Shown: positions 17,605 to 26,311, numbered from the stretch's first letter. The stretch: DNA of 64,000 nucleotides from JBKBKC01 sp046294265 (GCA_046294265.1 JBKBKC010000007.1:124001-188000); one strand, 5' to 3'. The notes: a model not told the origin generated them from the sequence alone. Numbers and translations: made by a program.

Positions 17605-18612
17605 ATGATGAGACGGACATTTGCGGCGGCGGTCGTGGCGGCCTTTGCCGCAACGGCCTCGGTGACGGGGGCCTGGGCGCAGGACAAGGTGTCGGTGCAG
17701 CTGAAATGGGTCACGCAGGCGCAGTTTGCGGGCTATTATGTGGCCGAGGCCAAGGGGTTCTATACCGAGGAGAACCTGGATGTGACGATCCTGCCGGGGG
17801 GGCCCGACATCGCGCCCGAGCAGGTGATCGCGGGGGGGGGTGCGGATGTCATCACCACCTGGATGCCCGCGGCCCTGGCTGCGCGCGAGCGGGGCGTGCC
17901 GCTGGTCAACATCGCGCAGCCGTTCAAGAACGGCGGTCTGAGCTTTGTCTGCCGCAAGGATCTGGGCGTGGAGACCACCGCCGATTTTCCGGGCAAGACG
18001 CTGGGCGTGTGGTTCTTTGGCAATGAATATCCGTTCTATGCCTGGATGGCATCGCTGGGGCTGGCGACGGATGGATCGGCGGGCGGGGTGACGGTGCTGA
18101 AACAGGCTTTCGATGTGGAGGCGCTGCTGAAGGGCGAGGCGCAGTGCATCAGCGTGATGACCTACAACGAATACGGCCAGGTGCTGGATGCCGGGTTCAA
18201 GCCCGAGGATCTGGCGTTCTTCAGCTATCGCGATCAGGGCGTGACGGTGCTGGAGGACGGGCTTTATGTGCTGGAGGACCGGCTGGCCGACCCCGCCTTT
18301 GCCGACAGGATGGTGCGGTTCGTGCGCGCCAGCATGAAGGGCTGGAAATACGCCGAGGCGAACCCGGCGGAGGCGGCGGCGATCGTGGTGGAGGCCGACC
18401 AGACCGGGTTGCAGACGCTGGAGCACCAGACCTACATGATGGGCGAAGTGGCCAAGCTGACGGCGGGATCGTCCGGCGCGCTGGACCCGGCCGATTTCGA
18501 CCAGACGGTTGCATCGCTCTTGTCGGCGGTGTCGGCGGAAAACCCGGCGATCACCAGGGCCCCCGAGGGCATGGCCTGGACCCACGAGATTTCGGATGCG
18601 GCGCTGAAGTGA
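17605..18612 (+). CDS. ABC substrate-binding protein, NMT1/THI5-like
   Basis: Periplasmic receptor of the importer, 335 aa with a Sec signal peptide ending in TGAWAQ (about residue 24). The mature start DKVSVQLKWVTQAQFAGYYVAEAKGFY is typical of NMT1/THI5 proteins, which bind pyrimidine-like ligands such as thiamine precursors. Two ATGs in tandem (17605, 17608) could serve; GGGGAG lies upstream. Placement after dihydropyrimidinase and carbamoylase genes suggests uracil, thymine or a hydantoin as ligand, which is inference. A paralogous receptor is encoded at 52343. Confidence 0.9.
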   Translation: MMRRTFAAAVVAAFAATASVTGAWAQDKVSVQLKWVTQAQFAGYYVAEAKGFYTEENLDVTILPGGPDIAPEQVIAGGGADVITTWMPAALAARERGVPLVNIAQPFKNGGLSFVCRKDLGVETTADFPGKTLGVWFFGNEYPFYAWMASLGLATDGSAGGVTVLKQAFDVEALLKGEAQCISVMTYNEYGQVLDAGFKPEDLAFFSYRDQGVTVLEDGLYVLEDRLADPAFADRMVRFVRASMKGWKYAEANPAEAAAIVVEADQTGLQTLEHQTYMMGEVAKLTAGSSGALDPADFDQTVASLLSAVSAENPAITRAPEGMAWTHEISDAALK

Positions 18613-18673
18613 TCTGGTGACGACGGCAGGGGGCGCGTCCGGGCCACCGGCGCGCCCCTTGCCTTGCCGTGCA

Positions 18674-18734
18674 GGGGGGCGTTGCCCCCCGGCTTCGCCT
18701 CCCCCCAGGGTATTTGGTCAAGGAGAGGCCAAAT
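18674..18734. repeat. hairpin plus GTATTTGG palindrome (repeat family copy 3)
   Basis: GGGGGGC (18674-18680) pairs with GCCCCCC (18684-18690); then CCCCCAGGGTATTTGGTCA and a small inverted repeat ATTTGGTC/GGCCAAAT (about 18712-18734). It closes the pyrimidine importer operon before the ScfR-like gene and may act as its terminator. The remainder of the 185-base gap shows nothing else I can name. Confidence 0.65.
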
Positions 18735-18797
18735 TTTCAGAAAGTTGTAAAGGTTTTCGCGCCGTGGCAGGGTGGGGCTCTGGCGGGAGGGATCTTG

Positions 18798-20114
18798 ATG
18801 GCGGTGGCGCTGACCGGGGCGCGGGTGCGCGCGGTGCGCGAGCGGCAGGGGCTGCGGCAGGCGGATCTGGCGCGGCGGGCGGGGATTTCGGCGGCCTATC
18901 TGAACCTGATCGAGCATGACCGGCGGCGGATCGGCGACGCGCTTTTGCTGCGGCTGGCGGCGGCGCTGGAGGTGGAGGCGGCGGCGCTGGCCGATGGCGG
19001 GGCGGCGGCGCGGGTGGAAGAGCTGCGCGCGGCCGCGGCGATGGTGGGGCAGGCCCCGGCGGAGGTGGACCGCACCGAGGAGATGGCCGGGCGGTTTCCG
19101 GGCTGGGCCGAGCTGATCGCGGCGCAGGCGCGGCGGATCGGGCAGCTGGACCGGGTGGTGTCGGCGTTGTCGGACCGGATCGGGCATGACCCGCATCTGT
19201 CGGCGGCGCTGCATGAGGTGCTGAGTGCGGCGACGAGCGTGCGCTCGACCGCCGCCATCCTGGCGGAAGGCGGGGTGGCGCCGGACTGGCGGCGGCGGTT
19301 CCACGCCAACCTGCATCAGGACAGCGAGCGGCTGGCCATGGGGGCAGAGGCGCTTGTGGCCTATCTGGAGGCGGCGGAGGGGGCCGAGACGGGGGCGGCG
19401 GTGGACCCGCAGGAGGAGGTGGAGGAATGGCTGGCCGCACGGGGCTGGCACCTGGCGGAGGTGGAGGCGGGCGGGCCGGGGGCCGCGGCGCTGGCGCCCG
19501 GGATCGCGCGGCTGGCCACGGGGGCGGCGCGGGCGCTGGCGCGCGACTGGGCGGCGCAGGCGGCCGCCGATGCGGCGGCGATGCCGCTGGAGCCGCTGCG
19601 CGCCGCGCTGGACGCGGCGGGGGGCGATCCGTTGCGGGTGGCCGCGCGGTTCGGCGTGGGCGGCGTGGCCGCGATGCGCCGCATCGCCACGCGGCCGGGG
19701 GCTGGCGAGGGGCTGGTGATCTGCGATGCCTCGGGGGCGGCCCTGATCCGCAAGGGGATCGCGGGGTTTCCGATGCCGCGCGGGGGCGGGGCCTGTCCGC
19801 TCTGGCCGCTCTACGCGGCGCTGGGCCGGCCGATGGTGCCGGTGGAGGCTGTGGCCGAGGTGCCGGGCATGGTGCCGCAGCGGTTCAGGGTGCGGGCGAT
19901 CTGCGAGGTGGCGCATCCGCAGGGGTTCGGCGGGATCGAATTGCGCCGGGCGGCGATGCTGATCGCGCCGGATAAGGGGCCGGCGGGGCCGGTGTTGCCC
20001 GTCGGCGGGGCCTGCCGGATCTGCCCGCGCGAGGGCTGTGAGGCGCGGCGCGAGCCCTCGATCCTGTCGGCGGTGGGGGCGGCGAGTGCGGCGGCGCGCG
20101 CGGGGCAGGGGTGA
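18798..20114 (+). CDS. XRE-family regulator, ScfR-like (short-chain acyl-CoA regulator family)
   Basis: Transcriptional regulator, 438 aa. An N-terminal XRE helix-turn-helix (about residues 8-62) contains GLRQADLARRAGISAAYLNLIEHDRRR. The long C-terminal region ends with a cysteine motif, GGACRICPREGCEARREPSI, characteristic of the RamB/ScfR family that governs acetate or short-chain acyl-CoA metabolism. The middle is extremely Ala-rich. Start: ATG at 18798 after GGGAGGGATCTTG. The response regulator gene follows after 84 bases, and the operon encodes a symporter-linked kinase, so a role in carboxylate sensing is plausible but unproven. Confidence 0.85.
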   Translation: MAVALTGARVRAVRERQGLRQADLARRAGISAAYLNLIEHDRRRIGDALLLRLAAALEVEAAALADGGAAARVEELRAAAAMVGQAPAEVDRTEEMAGRFPGWAELIAAQARRIGQLDRVVSALSDRIGHDPHLSAALHEVLSAATSVRSTAAILAEGGVAPDWRRRFHANLHQDSERLAMGAEALVAYLEAAEGAETGAAVDPQEEVEEWLAARGWHLAEVEAGGPGAAALAPGIARLATGAARALARDWAAQAAADAAAMPLEPLRAALDAAGGDPLRVAARFGVGGVAAMRRIATRPGAGEGLVICDASGAALIRKGIAGFPMPRGGGACPLWPLYAALGRPMVPVEAVAEVPGMVPQRFRVRAICEVAHPQGFGGIELRRAAMLIAPDKGPAGPVLPVGGACRICPREGCEARREPSILSAVGAASAAARAGQG

Positions 20115-20198
20115 CGCGCGCGAGGGCTTGGCAGGGGCGGGGCTTTCGGTCGATAGTCGGGAGAGCGGTGCGGGGAGGCGCCGGGAAGGAGGGGAGGC

Positions 20199-20627
20199 AT
20201 GGGCCATCCGGGCGATGCTGCCGCCGGGCCGGAGGCGCGGCCCGGTCCGGGCGGGCCGCATGTTCTGGTGATCGAGGACGAGCCGCACATCGCCGAGGCG
20301 ATGCGCTATTTGCTGGCGCGCGGCGGGTTTCGGGTGTCAACGCATGACGGGGCGGGCGATGCGCTGGAGGCAGTGCGGCGGGCGCGGCCCGATCTGGTGG
20401 TGCTGGACCTGATGCTGCCGGGCGTGTCGGGGATCGAGGTGCTGCGGGGCCTGCGCGGCGAGCCGTCGCTGGGCGCGCTGCCGGTGCTGATGCTGACCGC
20501 GCGCGGGCAGGAGCGCGACCGTGCCGCAGCCGAGCAGGCGGGGGCGGACAGGTTCATGACCAAGCCCTTTGTCAATGCCGAGTTGCTTGCGGCGGTGCGG
20601 GGCCTGCTGGGGGAGGGGCGGACATGA
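20199..20627 (+). CDS. receiver-only response regulator
   Basis: Single REC domain, 142 aa, no output domain. Acidic pocket Glu26/Asp27 (VLVIEDEPH), phospho-acceptor Asp70 (LVVLDLMLPGVSG), Thr100 (LMLTARG) and Lys122 (TKPF) are all in place. A strong ribosome site (GGAGGGGAGG) precedes the ATG. It overlaps the next gene by four bases (ATGA). The kinase encoded at 20895 is the obvious partner. With no DNA-binding domain it presumably acts through protein contacts or phosphotransfer, possibly on the ScfR-like protein or the small membrane protein. Confidence 0.93.
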   Translation: MGHPGDAAAGPEARPGPGGPHVLVIEDEPHIAEAMRYLLARGGFRVSTHDGAGDALEAVRRARPDLVVLDLMLPGVSGIEVLRGLRGEPSLGALPVLMLTARGQERDRAAAEQAGADRFMTKPFVNAELLAAVRGLLGEGRT

Positions 20628-20890
20628 CGGGGCGGCGGCCGCTGTTTTTGAACCCCGGCCACTACCGGCGGCGGCGGCTGCGGGATGCGGCGCGGTTGCT
20701 TCCTGTGGCGGGGGCGTTTCTGGTGCTGTTGCCGATCCTCTGGGCCCCCGGCAACACGCAGGCGCGCGATACGGCGCCGGACGGCATCTATCTGTTCGTG
20801 GTCTGGGCCGTGCTGGTGGCGGCGGCGGCGTTCCTGTCGCGGCGGTTGATGGCGCAGGGGGACGGGGTGCAGGGCGGGGAGGAGGACTGA
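20624..20890 (+). CDS. small two-span membrane protein in the kinase operon
   Basis: 88 aa; not a family I can name. A basic N-terminus (FLNPGHYRRRRLRDAARL) precedes one hydrophobic span (about 24-44) and a second (about 57-72), with an acidic tail. It overlaps the response regulator by four bases and ends four bases before the symporter-kinase gene, so all three are surely co-expressed. It may be a subunit of the symporter moiety, by analogy with the small DUF485 partners of acetate permeases, but the sequence is not obviously DUF485. Confidence 0.82.
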   Translation: MTGRRPLFLNPGHYRRRRLRDAARLLPVAGAFLVLLPILWAPGNTQARDTAPDGIYLFVVWAVLVAAAAFLSRRLMAQGDGVQGGEED

Positions 20891-20894
20891 GGCC

Positions 20895-23573
20895 ATGCCC
20901 TTCAACCTGCTGGTGCTCGCCTCGCTGGCCTATGTGGTGTTCCTGTTCCTCGTGGCGTTCCTGGTCGAGCGGCGGGCCGAGCGGGGGGCGGCGGGGTGGC
21001 TGCGGTCCCCGCTCGTCTACACGCTGTCGCTGTCGGTCTATTGCACGGCCTGGACGTTTTATGGCGCGGTGGGATATGCGGCGCGGTCGGGGCTGGAGTT
21101 CCTGACGATCTATCTGGGGCCCACGCTGGTCTTTGTGGGCTGGTGGTGGGTGTTGCGCAAGCTGGTGCGGATCGGGCGGCGCGAGCGCGTGACCTCGATC
21201 GCCGACCTGATTTCCAGCCGCTATGGCAAGTCGAACCTCTTGGGCGTGATCGTGACGCTTTTGTGCGTGGTGGCGGCCACACCCTATATCGCACTTCAGT
21301 TGCAGTCGGTCACGCTGTCCTTTGGCGTGTTCGTGCAGGATGCGCCGGCGGGGTTCACGGGCGATGCCGGGTCCACCGCGATCTGGGTTGCGGGGGGGCT
21401 GGCGCTGTTCACCATCCTGTTCGGCACGCGCAACCTCGATGCCAACGAGCAGCATACCGGGGTGGTGACGGCCATCGCGGTGGAGGCGGTGGTGAAGCTG
21501 GTGGCGCTGCTGGCGGTGGGGATCTTTGTGGTCTGGGGCATCGCGGGGGGGCCTGCCGACATCATCGCGCGCATCGATGCAAGCCGGATCGGCGACTGGG
21601 ATCTGGAGCCGGGCCGCTGGGCGGGCCTGTTGTTCTGCGCGGGCGCCGCCGTGATTTGCCTGCCGCGCATGTTCCAGGTGCTGGTGGTCGAGAATGCCGA
21701 CGAGCGGCATCTGGCCACTGCGAGCTGGGCCTTTCCGCTGTACCTACTGCTGATGAGCCTGTTTGTGGTGCCGATTGCCGTGGTGGGGCTGGAGCGGATG
21801 CCCGAGGGGTCGAACCCCGACATGTTCGTCCTGACGCTGCCCCTGTCCGAGGGGCAGGGGGCGCTGGCGATGCTGGCCTTTCTGGGCGGGTTTTCATCGG
21901 CGACCTCGATGGTGATCGTCGAGTCCATCGCGCTGGCCACGATGGTGTCGAACCATGTGGTGATGCCGCTGTGGCTGCGGCTGCGGCCCGGGGGGGCGGT
22001 GGCAGGCGACCTGCGGCGGCTGGTGCTGGTGGCGCGACGTCTGTCCATCGCGGGCGTGCTGGCGCTGGGATATGCCTATTACCGGCTGTCGGGGGGATCG
22101 GCGGCGCTGGCGGCCATCGGGCTGATCGCCTTTGTCGGCGTGGCGCAGATCTTGCCTGCGATGCTCGGGGGCATCTTCTGGCGGGGGGCGACGCGGGCGG
22201 GGGCGGCGGCGGGGCTGTCGGTGGGCTTTGTGGTGTGGATGTACACGCTGTTCCTGCCGTCGTTCGGCCCCGATGCCGTGATCCCGGCGGCGGTGTTCGC
22301 CGAAGGGCCCTGGGGCATCGGCTGGCTGCGCCCGAGGGCGCTGTTTGGCGTGCAGGGGATGGATCCGCTGATCCACGCGCTTTACTGGTCGATGGTGCTG
22401 AACGCGGCGGCTTTCCTTGGCGTCTCGATCGCCACCTTTCCCGGTCCGGTGGAGCGGTTGCAGGGCGCGGCCTTTGTCAATGTGTTCGACGAGGGGCGCG
22501 GCCCCGAGGAATGGACGCGCGGCGGGGCCGAACCCGAGGCCCTGTTGGTGATGGCGCAGCGCATCCTGGGCGACGAGGCCGCGCAGGCGCTGTTCGAGGG
22601 TGAGGCGCGCGCGCAAGGCAAGGCCGGGATGCTGCCCGACCCCACGCCCGCCTTCATCGCGGGGCTGGAGCGGCGGCTGTCGGGCTCGGTGGGGGCGGCC
22701 ACGGCCCATGCGATGATCAGCCAGATCGCCGGGCGGGCGGCGGTGTCGGTCGAGGATCTGATGGCGGTGGCCAACGAGGCCGCGCAGATCATGGAGTATT
22801 CCGCCAGGCTTGAGGCGCGCGAGGTGGAGCTGACCCGCACCGCGCGGGCGCTGCGCGAGGCGAATGAAAAGCTCACGCAGCTTTCGGTGCAGAAGGACGC
22901 GTTCCTGAGCCAGATCAGCCATGAGCTGCGCACGCCCATGACCTCGATCCGCGCGTTTTCGGAGATTTTGACCGATGGGGACCTGCCGTCCGAGCTGGTG
23001 GTGAAATACGGCCGGATCATCCATGACGAGGCCAAGCGGCTGACGCGACTGCTGGATGACCTGCTGGACCTGAGCGTGCTGGAGAACGGCACGGTGCAGC
23101 TGAACCTGGGGCTGGTGTCCTTGCGCGAGATGATCGACCGGGCGGTTTCGGCGGCGGCGCATACGCGGCCCGAGCGGACATTCGTGGTGCACCGCGATCC
23201 CCTGGCCGAGGAGATCCATGTGCGCACCGATGGCGACCGGCTGTGCCAGGTGTTCATCAACCTGATCTCGAACGCGCGGAAGTATTGCGATGCGGCGGCG
23301 CCGGAGCTGCGCATCGCGGTGCGGCACCGGGCGGGGCGGGTGACGGTGGATGTGATCGACAACGGATCGGGGATTCCTGCCGACAAGCAGGGCCTGATCT
23401 TCGAGAAATTCGCGCGGCTGACCGACCAGACGCGCGCCGGGGGGGCGGGTCTGGGCCTGGCGATCTGCCGCGAGGTAATGGCCAATCTGGGCGGCACGGT
23501 CAGCTATCTGCCCGGCCAGGGCGGGGCCGCCTTCCGCGTGACGCTGCCCCTGCGGCTGGAGCAGGCGGCCTGA
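20895..23573 (+). CDS. sodium/solute symporter-STAC-histidine kinase (CbrA-like)
   Basis: Membrane sensor kinase, 892 aa. Residues 1-510 are an SSS-type transporter (about 13 helices; YSRYGK-like SSRYGKSN loop, NLDANEQHTGVVTAIAVEAVVKL). A linker with the feel of a STAC domain follows (about 540-640), then a coiled coil and HisKA with phospho-acceptor His676 in QISHELRTPM. The ATPase has NLISNARKY (N box), DNGSGI and GAGLGLAI (G boxes). No PAS domain is evident. In CbrA-type proteins the transporter half gates or senses a solute. Partner regulator encoded just upstream; an ScfR-like protein is in the same operon. Confidence 0.92.
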   Translation: MPFNLLVLASLAYVVFLFLVAFLVERRAERGAAGWLRSPLVYTLSLSVYCTAWTFYGAVGYAARSGLEFLTIYLGPTLVFVGWWWVLRKLVRIGRRERVTSIADLISSRYGKSNLLGVIVTLLCVVAATPYIALQLQSVTLSFGVFVQDAPAGFTGDAGSTAIWVAGGLALFTILFGTRNLDANEQHTGVVTAIAVEAVVKLVALLAVGIFVVWGIAGGPADIIARIDASRIGDWDLEPGRWAGLLFCAGAAVICLPRMFQVLVVENADERHLATASWAFPLYLLLMSLFVVPIAVVGLERMPEGSNPDMFVLTLPLSEGQGALAMLAFLGGFSSATSMVIVESIALATMVSNHVVMPLWLRLRPGGAVAGDLRRLVLVARRLSIAGVLALGYAYYRLSGGSAALAAIGLIAFVGVAQILPAMLGGIFWRGATRAGAAAGLSVGFVVWMYTLFLPSFGPDAVIPAAVFAEGPWGIGWLRPRALFGVQGMDPLIHALYWSMVLNAAAFLGVSIATFPGPVERLQGAAFVNVFDEGRGPEEWTRGGAEPEALLVMAQRILGDEAAQALFEGEARAQGKAGMLPDPTPAFIAGLERRLSGSVGAATAHAMISQIAGRAAVSVEDLMAVANEAAQIMEYSARLEAREVELTRTARALREANEKLTQLSVQKDAFLSQISHELRTPMTSIRAFSEILTDGDLPSELVVKYGRIIHDEAKRLTRLLDDLLDLSVLENGTVQLNLGLVSLREMIDRAVSAAAHTRPERTFVVHRDPLAEEIHVRTDGDRLCQVFINLISNARKYCDAAAPELRIAVRHRAGRVTVDVIDNGSGIPADKQGLIFEKFARLTDQTRAGGAGLGLAICREVMANLGGTVSYLPGQGGAAFRVTLPLRLEQAA

Positions 23574-23655
23574 GGGCCCGGTTTGGGCGGCGGTTAACGC
23601 TTTGGAAAGGCGGGCGTGACAGTCATGGCGTGAGGACGGGCGCGAGGGGCTGGAC

Positions 23656-24600
23656 GTGCAGGCGATCAGGCGCAAGATCGGGGCGGCGGTGCAGGTGCCT
23701 GCGGGGCGAGGGGCAGTGGCGCACTGGCCGCTGGCGCTGGCGCGCGGGGCGCAGGGTGCGCTGGGCCTCGATCTGGTCGCCACGGATGTGCAGGCGGGTC
23801 ACGCCACGCTGGCCGAGGTGCTGGAGCGGTTGCCGGAACGCGCGCTGATCGCGGTGGTCGAGGGGCCGGGGGCGGGCCTTGGGGTCCTGGCCCTGTCGGC
23901 CGAGGTGCTGGCGTCGCTGGTGGAGCAGGTGACGCTGGGCCGCGTGACCGCGCGCCCGGTCGCCGCGCGGCGACCGACGCGCACGGATGCGGCCATGGCA
24001 CAGGGTCTGGTCGATGCCGTGCTGGGCGCCTTGGACGAGGCGCTGGAGGGGGCGGAGGACCGGGTCTGGGCCTCCGGGTTCCGCTATGTCTCCTACCTTG
24101 ACGACCCGCGCCCGCTGGGCCTGATGCTGGAGGATGCGGGGTTTCGCCTGTTGCGGGCCGAGATCGCGCTGGGCGGTGGGATGCGGTCGGGGCAGGTGGC
24201 GCTGGCCCTGCCGGCGCAGGGGCGAGGCACCCGGCCCGCGCCGCAGGTCGCGGTGTCCGAGACGGCGGCGGCGCTGGTGTTCCAGGCGGCGATGGCCGAG
24301 CAGGTAATGGCCGCCCCCGCGGTGCTGGAGGCGGTGCTGGGCCGGGTGGTTCTGCCGTTGGGCCAGGTGATGGCGCTGGCGCCGGGCGAGGTGCTGCGGC
24401 TGGGCGGCGCGGCGCTCGACCGGATCGATCTGGAGGGGCCGGACGGGCGGCGCCTGACCGGAGGGCGGCTGGGCCAGAACCGGGGGATGCGCGCGGTGCG
24501 CCTGGCGGAAGGGGCCGCGCCAGCGATGCGGGGCGAGGGCGGGCTGGAGCCGGGGCTGGCCATGGTGGAAGAGGGGATGCGCAGGACGGGCACGCAGTAG
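23656..24600 (+). CDS. FliM/FliN-family (SpoA-domain) protein
   Basis: 314 aa from a GTG start at 23656 (GAGGGG upstream). The C-terminal 80 residues, VLGRVVLPLGQVMALAPGEV followed by a glycine-rich LGGAALDRIDLEGPDGRRLTGG and RLGQNRG, form a SpoA domain as in the FliM/FliN C-ring. The N-terminal two thirds resembles the middle domain of FliM only weakly and the CheY-binding N-terminal peptide is absent. No flagellar or type III secretion gene lies within 20 kb, so this is an orphan switch-like protein. It might work with a flagellar locus elsewhere, or have been adopted for another role. Confidence 0.75.
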   Translation: MQAIRRKIGAAVQVPAGRGAVAHWPLALARGAQGALGLDLVATDVQAGHATLAEVLERLPERALIAVVEGPGAGLGVLALSAEVLASLVEQVTLGRVTARPVAARRPTRTDAAMAQGLVDAVLGALDEALEGAEDRVWASGFRYVSYLDDPRPLGLMLEDAGFRLLRAEIALGGGMRSGQVALALPAQGRGTRPAPQVAVSETAAALVFQAAMAEQVMAAPAVLEAVLGRVVLPLGQVMALAPGEVLRLGGAALDRIDLEGPDGRRLTGGRLGQNRGMRAVRLAEGAAPAMRGEGGLEPGLAMVEEGMRRTGTQ

Positions 24601-24944
24601 GCGGGTTTTATTGGCCGATGAACCGGCGACGTCGGGCGGGCGGAGAGGCCGCACGCCGCCATGCGGGGGGGGCGATGGGCGGGACGGTGCGGGCGTCGCG
24701 CCCTCGCCGATGGTCTGTGCGCGGTTTCTTGCCAGAAACCGTGCCGGAAACGTTCAGGTTTCCGGCGACGGGGGCCGGTGCGACACGCGGGCAGGCCATG
24801 GCCGTTGGCCCGATCCTGCGGCCGTCACAGCAGCAGCCGGCCCGCGTCGGACCCGTGCCCGGAAATGCCCGTGTCCTCGGTGCCGCAGCACCCGGGCGCC
24901 GACCCGTTGCCCGGTCCACATGCGCCAAGGCCCCGCGCGCGTCG
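24601..24944. other. convergent intergenic region with two tandem hairpins
   Basis: The gap between two convergent genes. It holds two adjacent perfect stems: GGTTTC (24723-24728)/GAAACC (24735-24740), and GCCGGAAAC (24743-24751)/GTTTCCGGC (24758-24766). The first right arm and second left arm share GAAAC, so alternative pairings are possible. No U-tract follows on either strand. A leftward open frame of 117 codons covers the gap but is Arg/Pro-rich and without a ribosome site, so I do not call it a gene. Confidence 0.5.
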
Positions 24945-25373
24945 TCAGCGGCCTGTGGCAAGCGCCTCGATCTGGCCGCGCAGCCCCTCGAGCTGGTAGC
25001 CGTGCCGCGCGGGCAGGTCGATCAGGTCATCCGTCGGCATCTGACCGGCATGGGCCAAGGCCCAGACGACCGAAGAGCGGTTGCCGCTGGCGCAATAGGC
25101 CAACACCGGGCCGGGGGCCGCGGCGATGGCCTCGGCCTGGGCGGTCACGTTGTCCATGGTCAACGCACCGCCCACCACCGGGTTGGCGACAAAGGACAGC
25201 CCCGCCGCCCGGGCCGCCGCCTGCATCGCGTCCGCTTGCCAGGCGGGCGGGATCTCGGCGTCGGGGCGGTTGTCGATGATCGTGGCAAAGCCCATGGCGG
25301 CGATGGCGGGCAGGTCTTCCGGCGCGATCTGGGGCGAGACGGCATAGGTGGGGGTCAGGTGGCGGATGTCCAT
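24945..25373 (-). CDS. phosphatase-like (TIGR01244) sulfurtransferase-type protein
   Basis: 142 aa, dual-specificity-phosphatase fold. The active-site loop YCASGNRSSVVWAL has the Cys-x5-Arg signature; the N-terminus (MDIRHLTPTYAVSPQI) and AAMGFATIIDNRPDAE are typical of the TIGR01244 family. This domain is fused to the metallo-hydrolase in full-length Blh proteins; here it is encoded separately at the end of an operon with the persulfide dioxygenase and two YeeE/YedE proteins. It probably handles persulfide sulfur (a rhodanese-like role) rather than phosphate. Confidence 0.85.
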   Translation of the reverse strand: MDIRHLTPTYAVSPQIAPEDLPAIAAMGFATIIDNRPDAEIPPAWQADAMQAAARAAGLSFVANPVVGGALTMDNVTAQAEAIAAAPGPVLAYCASGNRSSVVWALAHAGQMPTDDLIDLPARHGYQLEGLRGQIEALATGR

Positions 25374-25403
25374 CGGGGGCTCCTGGTCGGATGGCGGGCG
25401 AAA

Positions 25404-25844
25404 TCAGGCGGGCTGGGCGGCGATCCGGTCGATGCGCAGGCGCACCGCCGGGGCCGCCAGCATACCCGCCAGCATCGCCACGATAAAGACCGCACCACCC
25501 AGGCCCCCCCAGGTCAGCGAGGCCATGGCCGGGCCGGGGCAGAGGCCCACCAGACCCCAGCCCATGCCGAACAGGACCGATCCCACGATCAGGTTGTGGC
25601 CCAGCCGCGGCTCGGGCGGGGCGGGCAGGGCGCTGCCCAGCACCGACGCCTTGCGCCCGGCGGCGATGCGCCAGGCCAGCGCCATGGGCAGGATCGCCCC
25701 GCCCAGCACGAAGGCCAGCGTGGGGTCCCAGGCCCCGAACACGTCGAGCCATCCCTGCACCCGCGTCGTGTCGGTCATCCCCGACAGCATCAGGCCCAGA
25801 CCGAACAGCGCGCCGGAGGCGGCGGCGACAAGGTTGCGCATCAT
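25404..25844 (-). CDS. half-size YeeE/YedE-type membrane protein (DUF6691, PmpB-like)
   Basis: 146 aa, about four membrane spans, with the conserved GLCPGPA motif (Cys about 107) found in sulfur-compound channels of the TsuA/YeeE group. It is the smaller, C-terminal-like half of a split transporter whose partner is encoded immediately upstream at 25846, one base away from overlapping. Together they probably carry a sulfur species such as thiosulfate or sulfane sulfur across the inner membrane. Co-transcribed with the persulfide dioxygenase gene. Confidence 0.87.
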   Translation of the reverse strand: MMRNLVAAASGALFGLGLMLSGMTDTTRVQGWLDVFGAWDPTLAFVLGGAILPMALAWRIAAGRKASVLGSALPAPPEPRLGHNLIVGSVLFGMGWGLVGLCPGPAMASLTWGGLGGAVFIVAMLAGMLAAPAVRLRIDRIAAQPA

Positions 25845-25845
25845 C

Positions 25846-26283
25846 TCAGATCACTCCCAGCAGATGGCGGGCGGTGACCACGGCAAGGCCCCCCGCCAGC
25901 AGATAGAACACGGTCGCAACAATCCCGCGCAGCGAGAAGCGCGAGATGCCGCAGACCCCGTGGCCCGAGGTGCAGCCATTGGCCAGCCGCGTGCCCAGGC
26001 CGACGAGCAGCCCGGCAAGGATCACGATGGCGAGGTTGGACGTGATGTTGGTGGCGGGCGCGCCCCAGAGCAGCGCCACAGCCCCCGGCACCAGCACCAG
26101 ACCGCCGAGGAAGGCCGCACGCTCGGCCGCATTACTGCGTCCCGAGCCGTCCACCAGCCCGCCGACAAGGCCCGAGGCGCCCATGATGCGGCCGTTCACC
26201 AGCATGAAAATGGCAGCCGCCAGGCCGATCATCAGCCCTCCGGCAAGTCCCCAGACCCATTCGGGGCGTATCAGGTCAAGCAT
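25846..26283 (-). CDS. half-size YeeE/YedE-type membrane protein (PmpA-like)
   Basis: 145 aa, about four membrane spans. The loop LANGCTSGHGVCGISRFS contains the two conserved cysteines (about residues 107 and 113) of the N-terminal-like half of YeeE/YedE channels. It pairs with the DUF6691 protein encoded next. The arrangement persulfide dioxygenase, PmpA, PmpB is a recurrent bigR/sqrR-type regulon in proteobacteria. Confidence 0.88.
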   Translation of the reverse strand: MLDLIRPEWVWGLAGGLMIGLAAAIFMLVNGRIMGASGLVGGLVDGSGRSNAAERAAFLGGLVLVPGAVALLWGAPATNITSNLAIVILAGLLVGLGTRLANGCTSGHGVCGISRFSLRGIVATVFYLLAGGLAVVTARHLLGVI

Positions 26284-26311
26284 GTGAATTCTCCTGTCGA
26301 ACGCTGTGCTG

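Noticed and set aside
24608..24961. 117-codon leftward open frame in the convergent gap
   Set aside because: No ribosome site, Arg/Pro/Ala-rich, and overlaps the end of the phosphatase-like gene.
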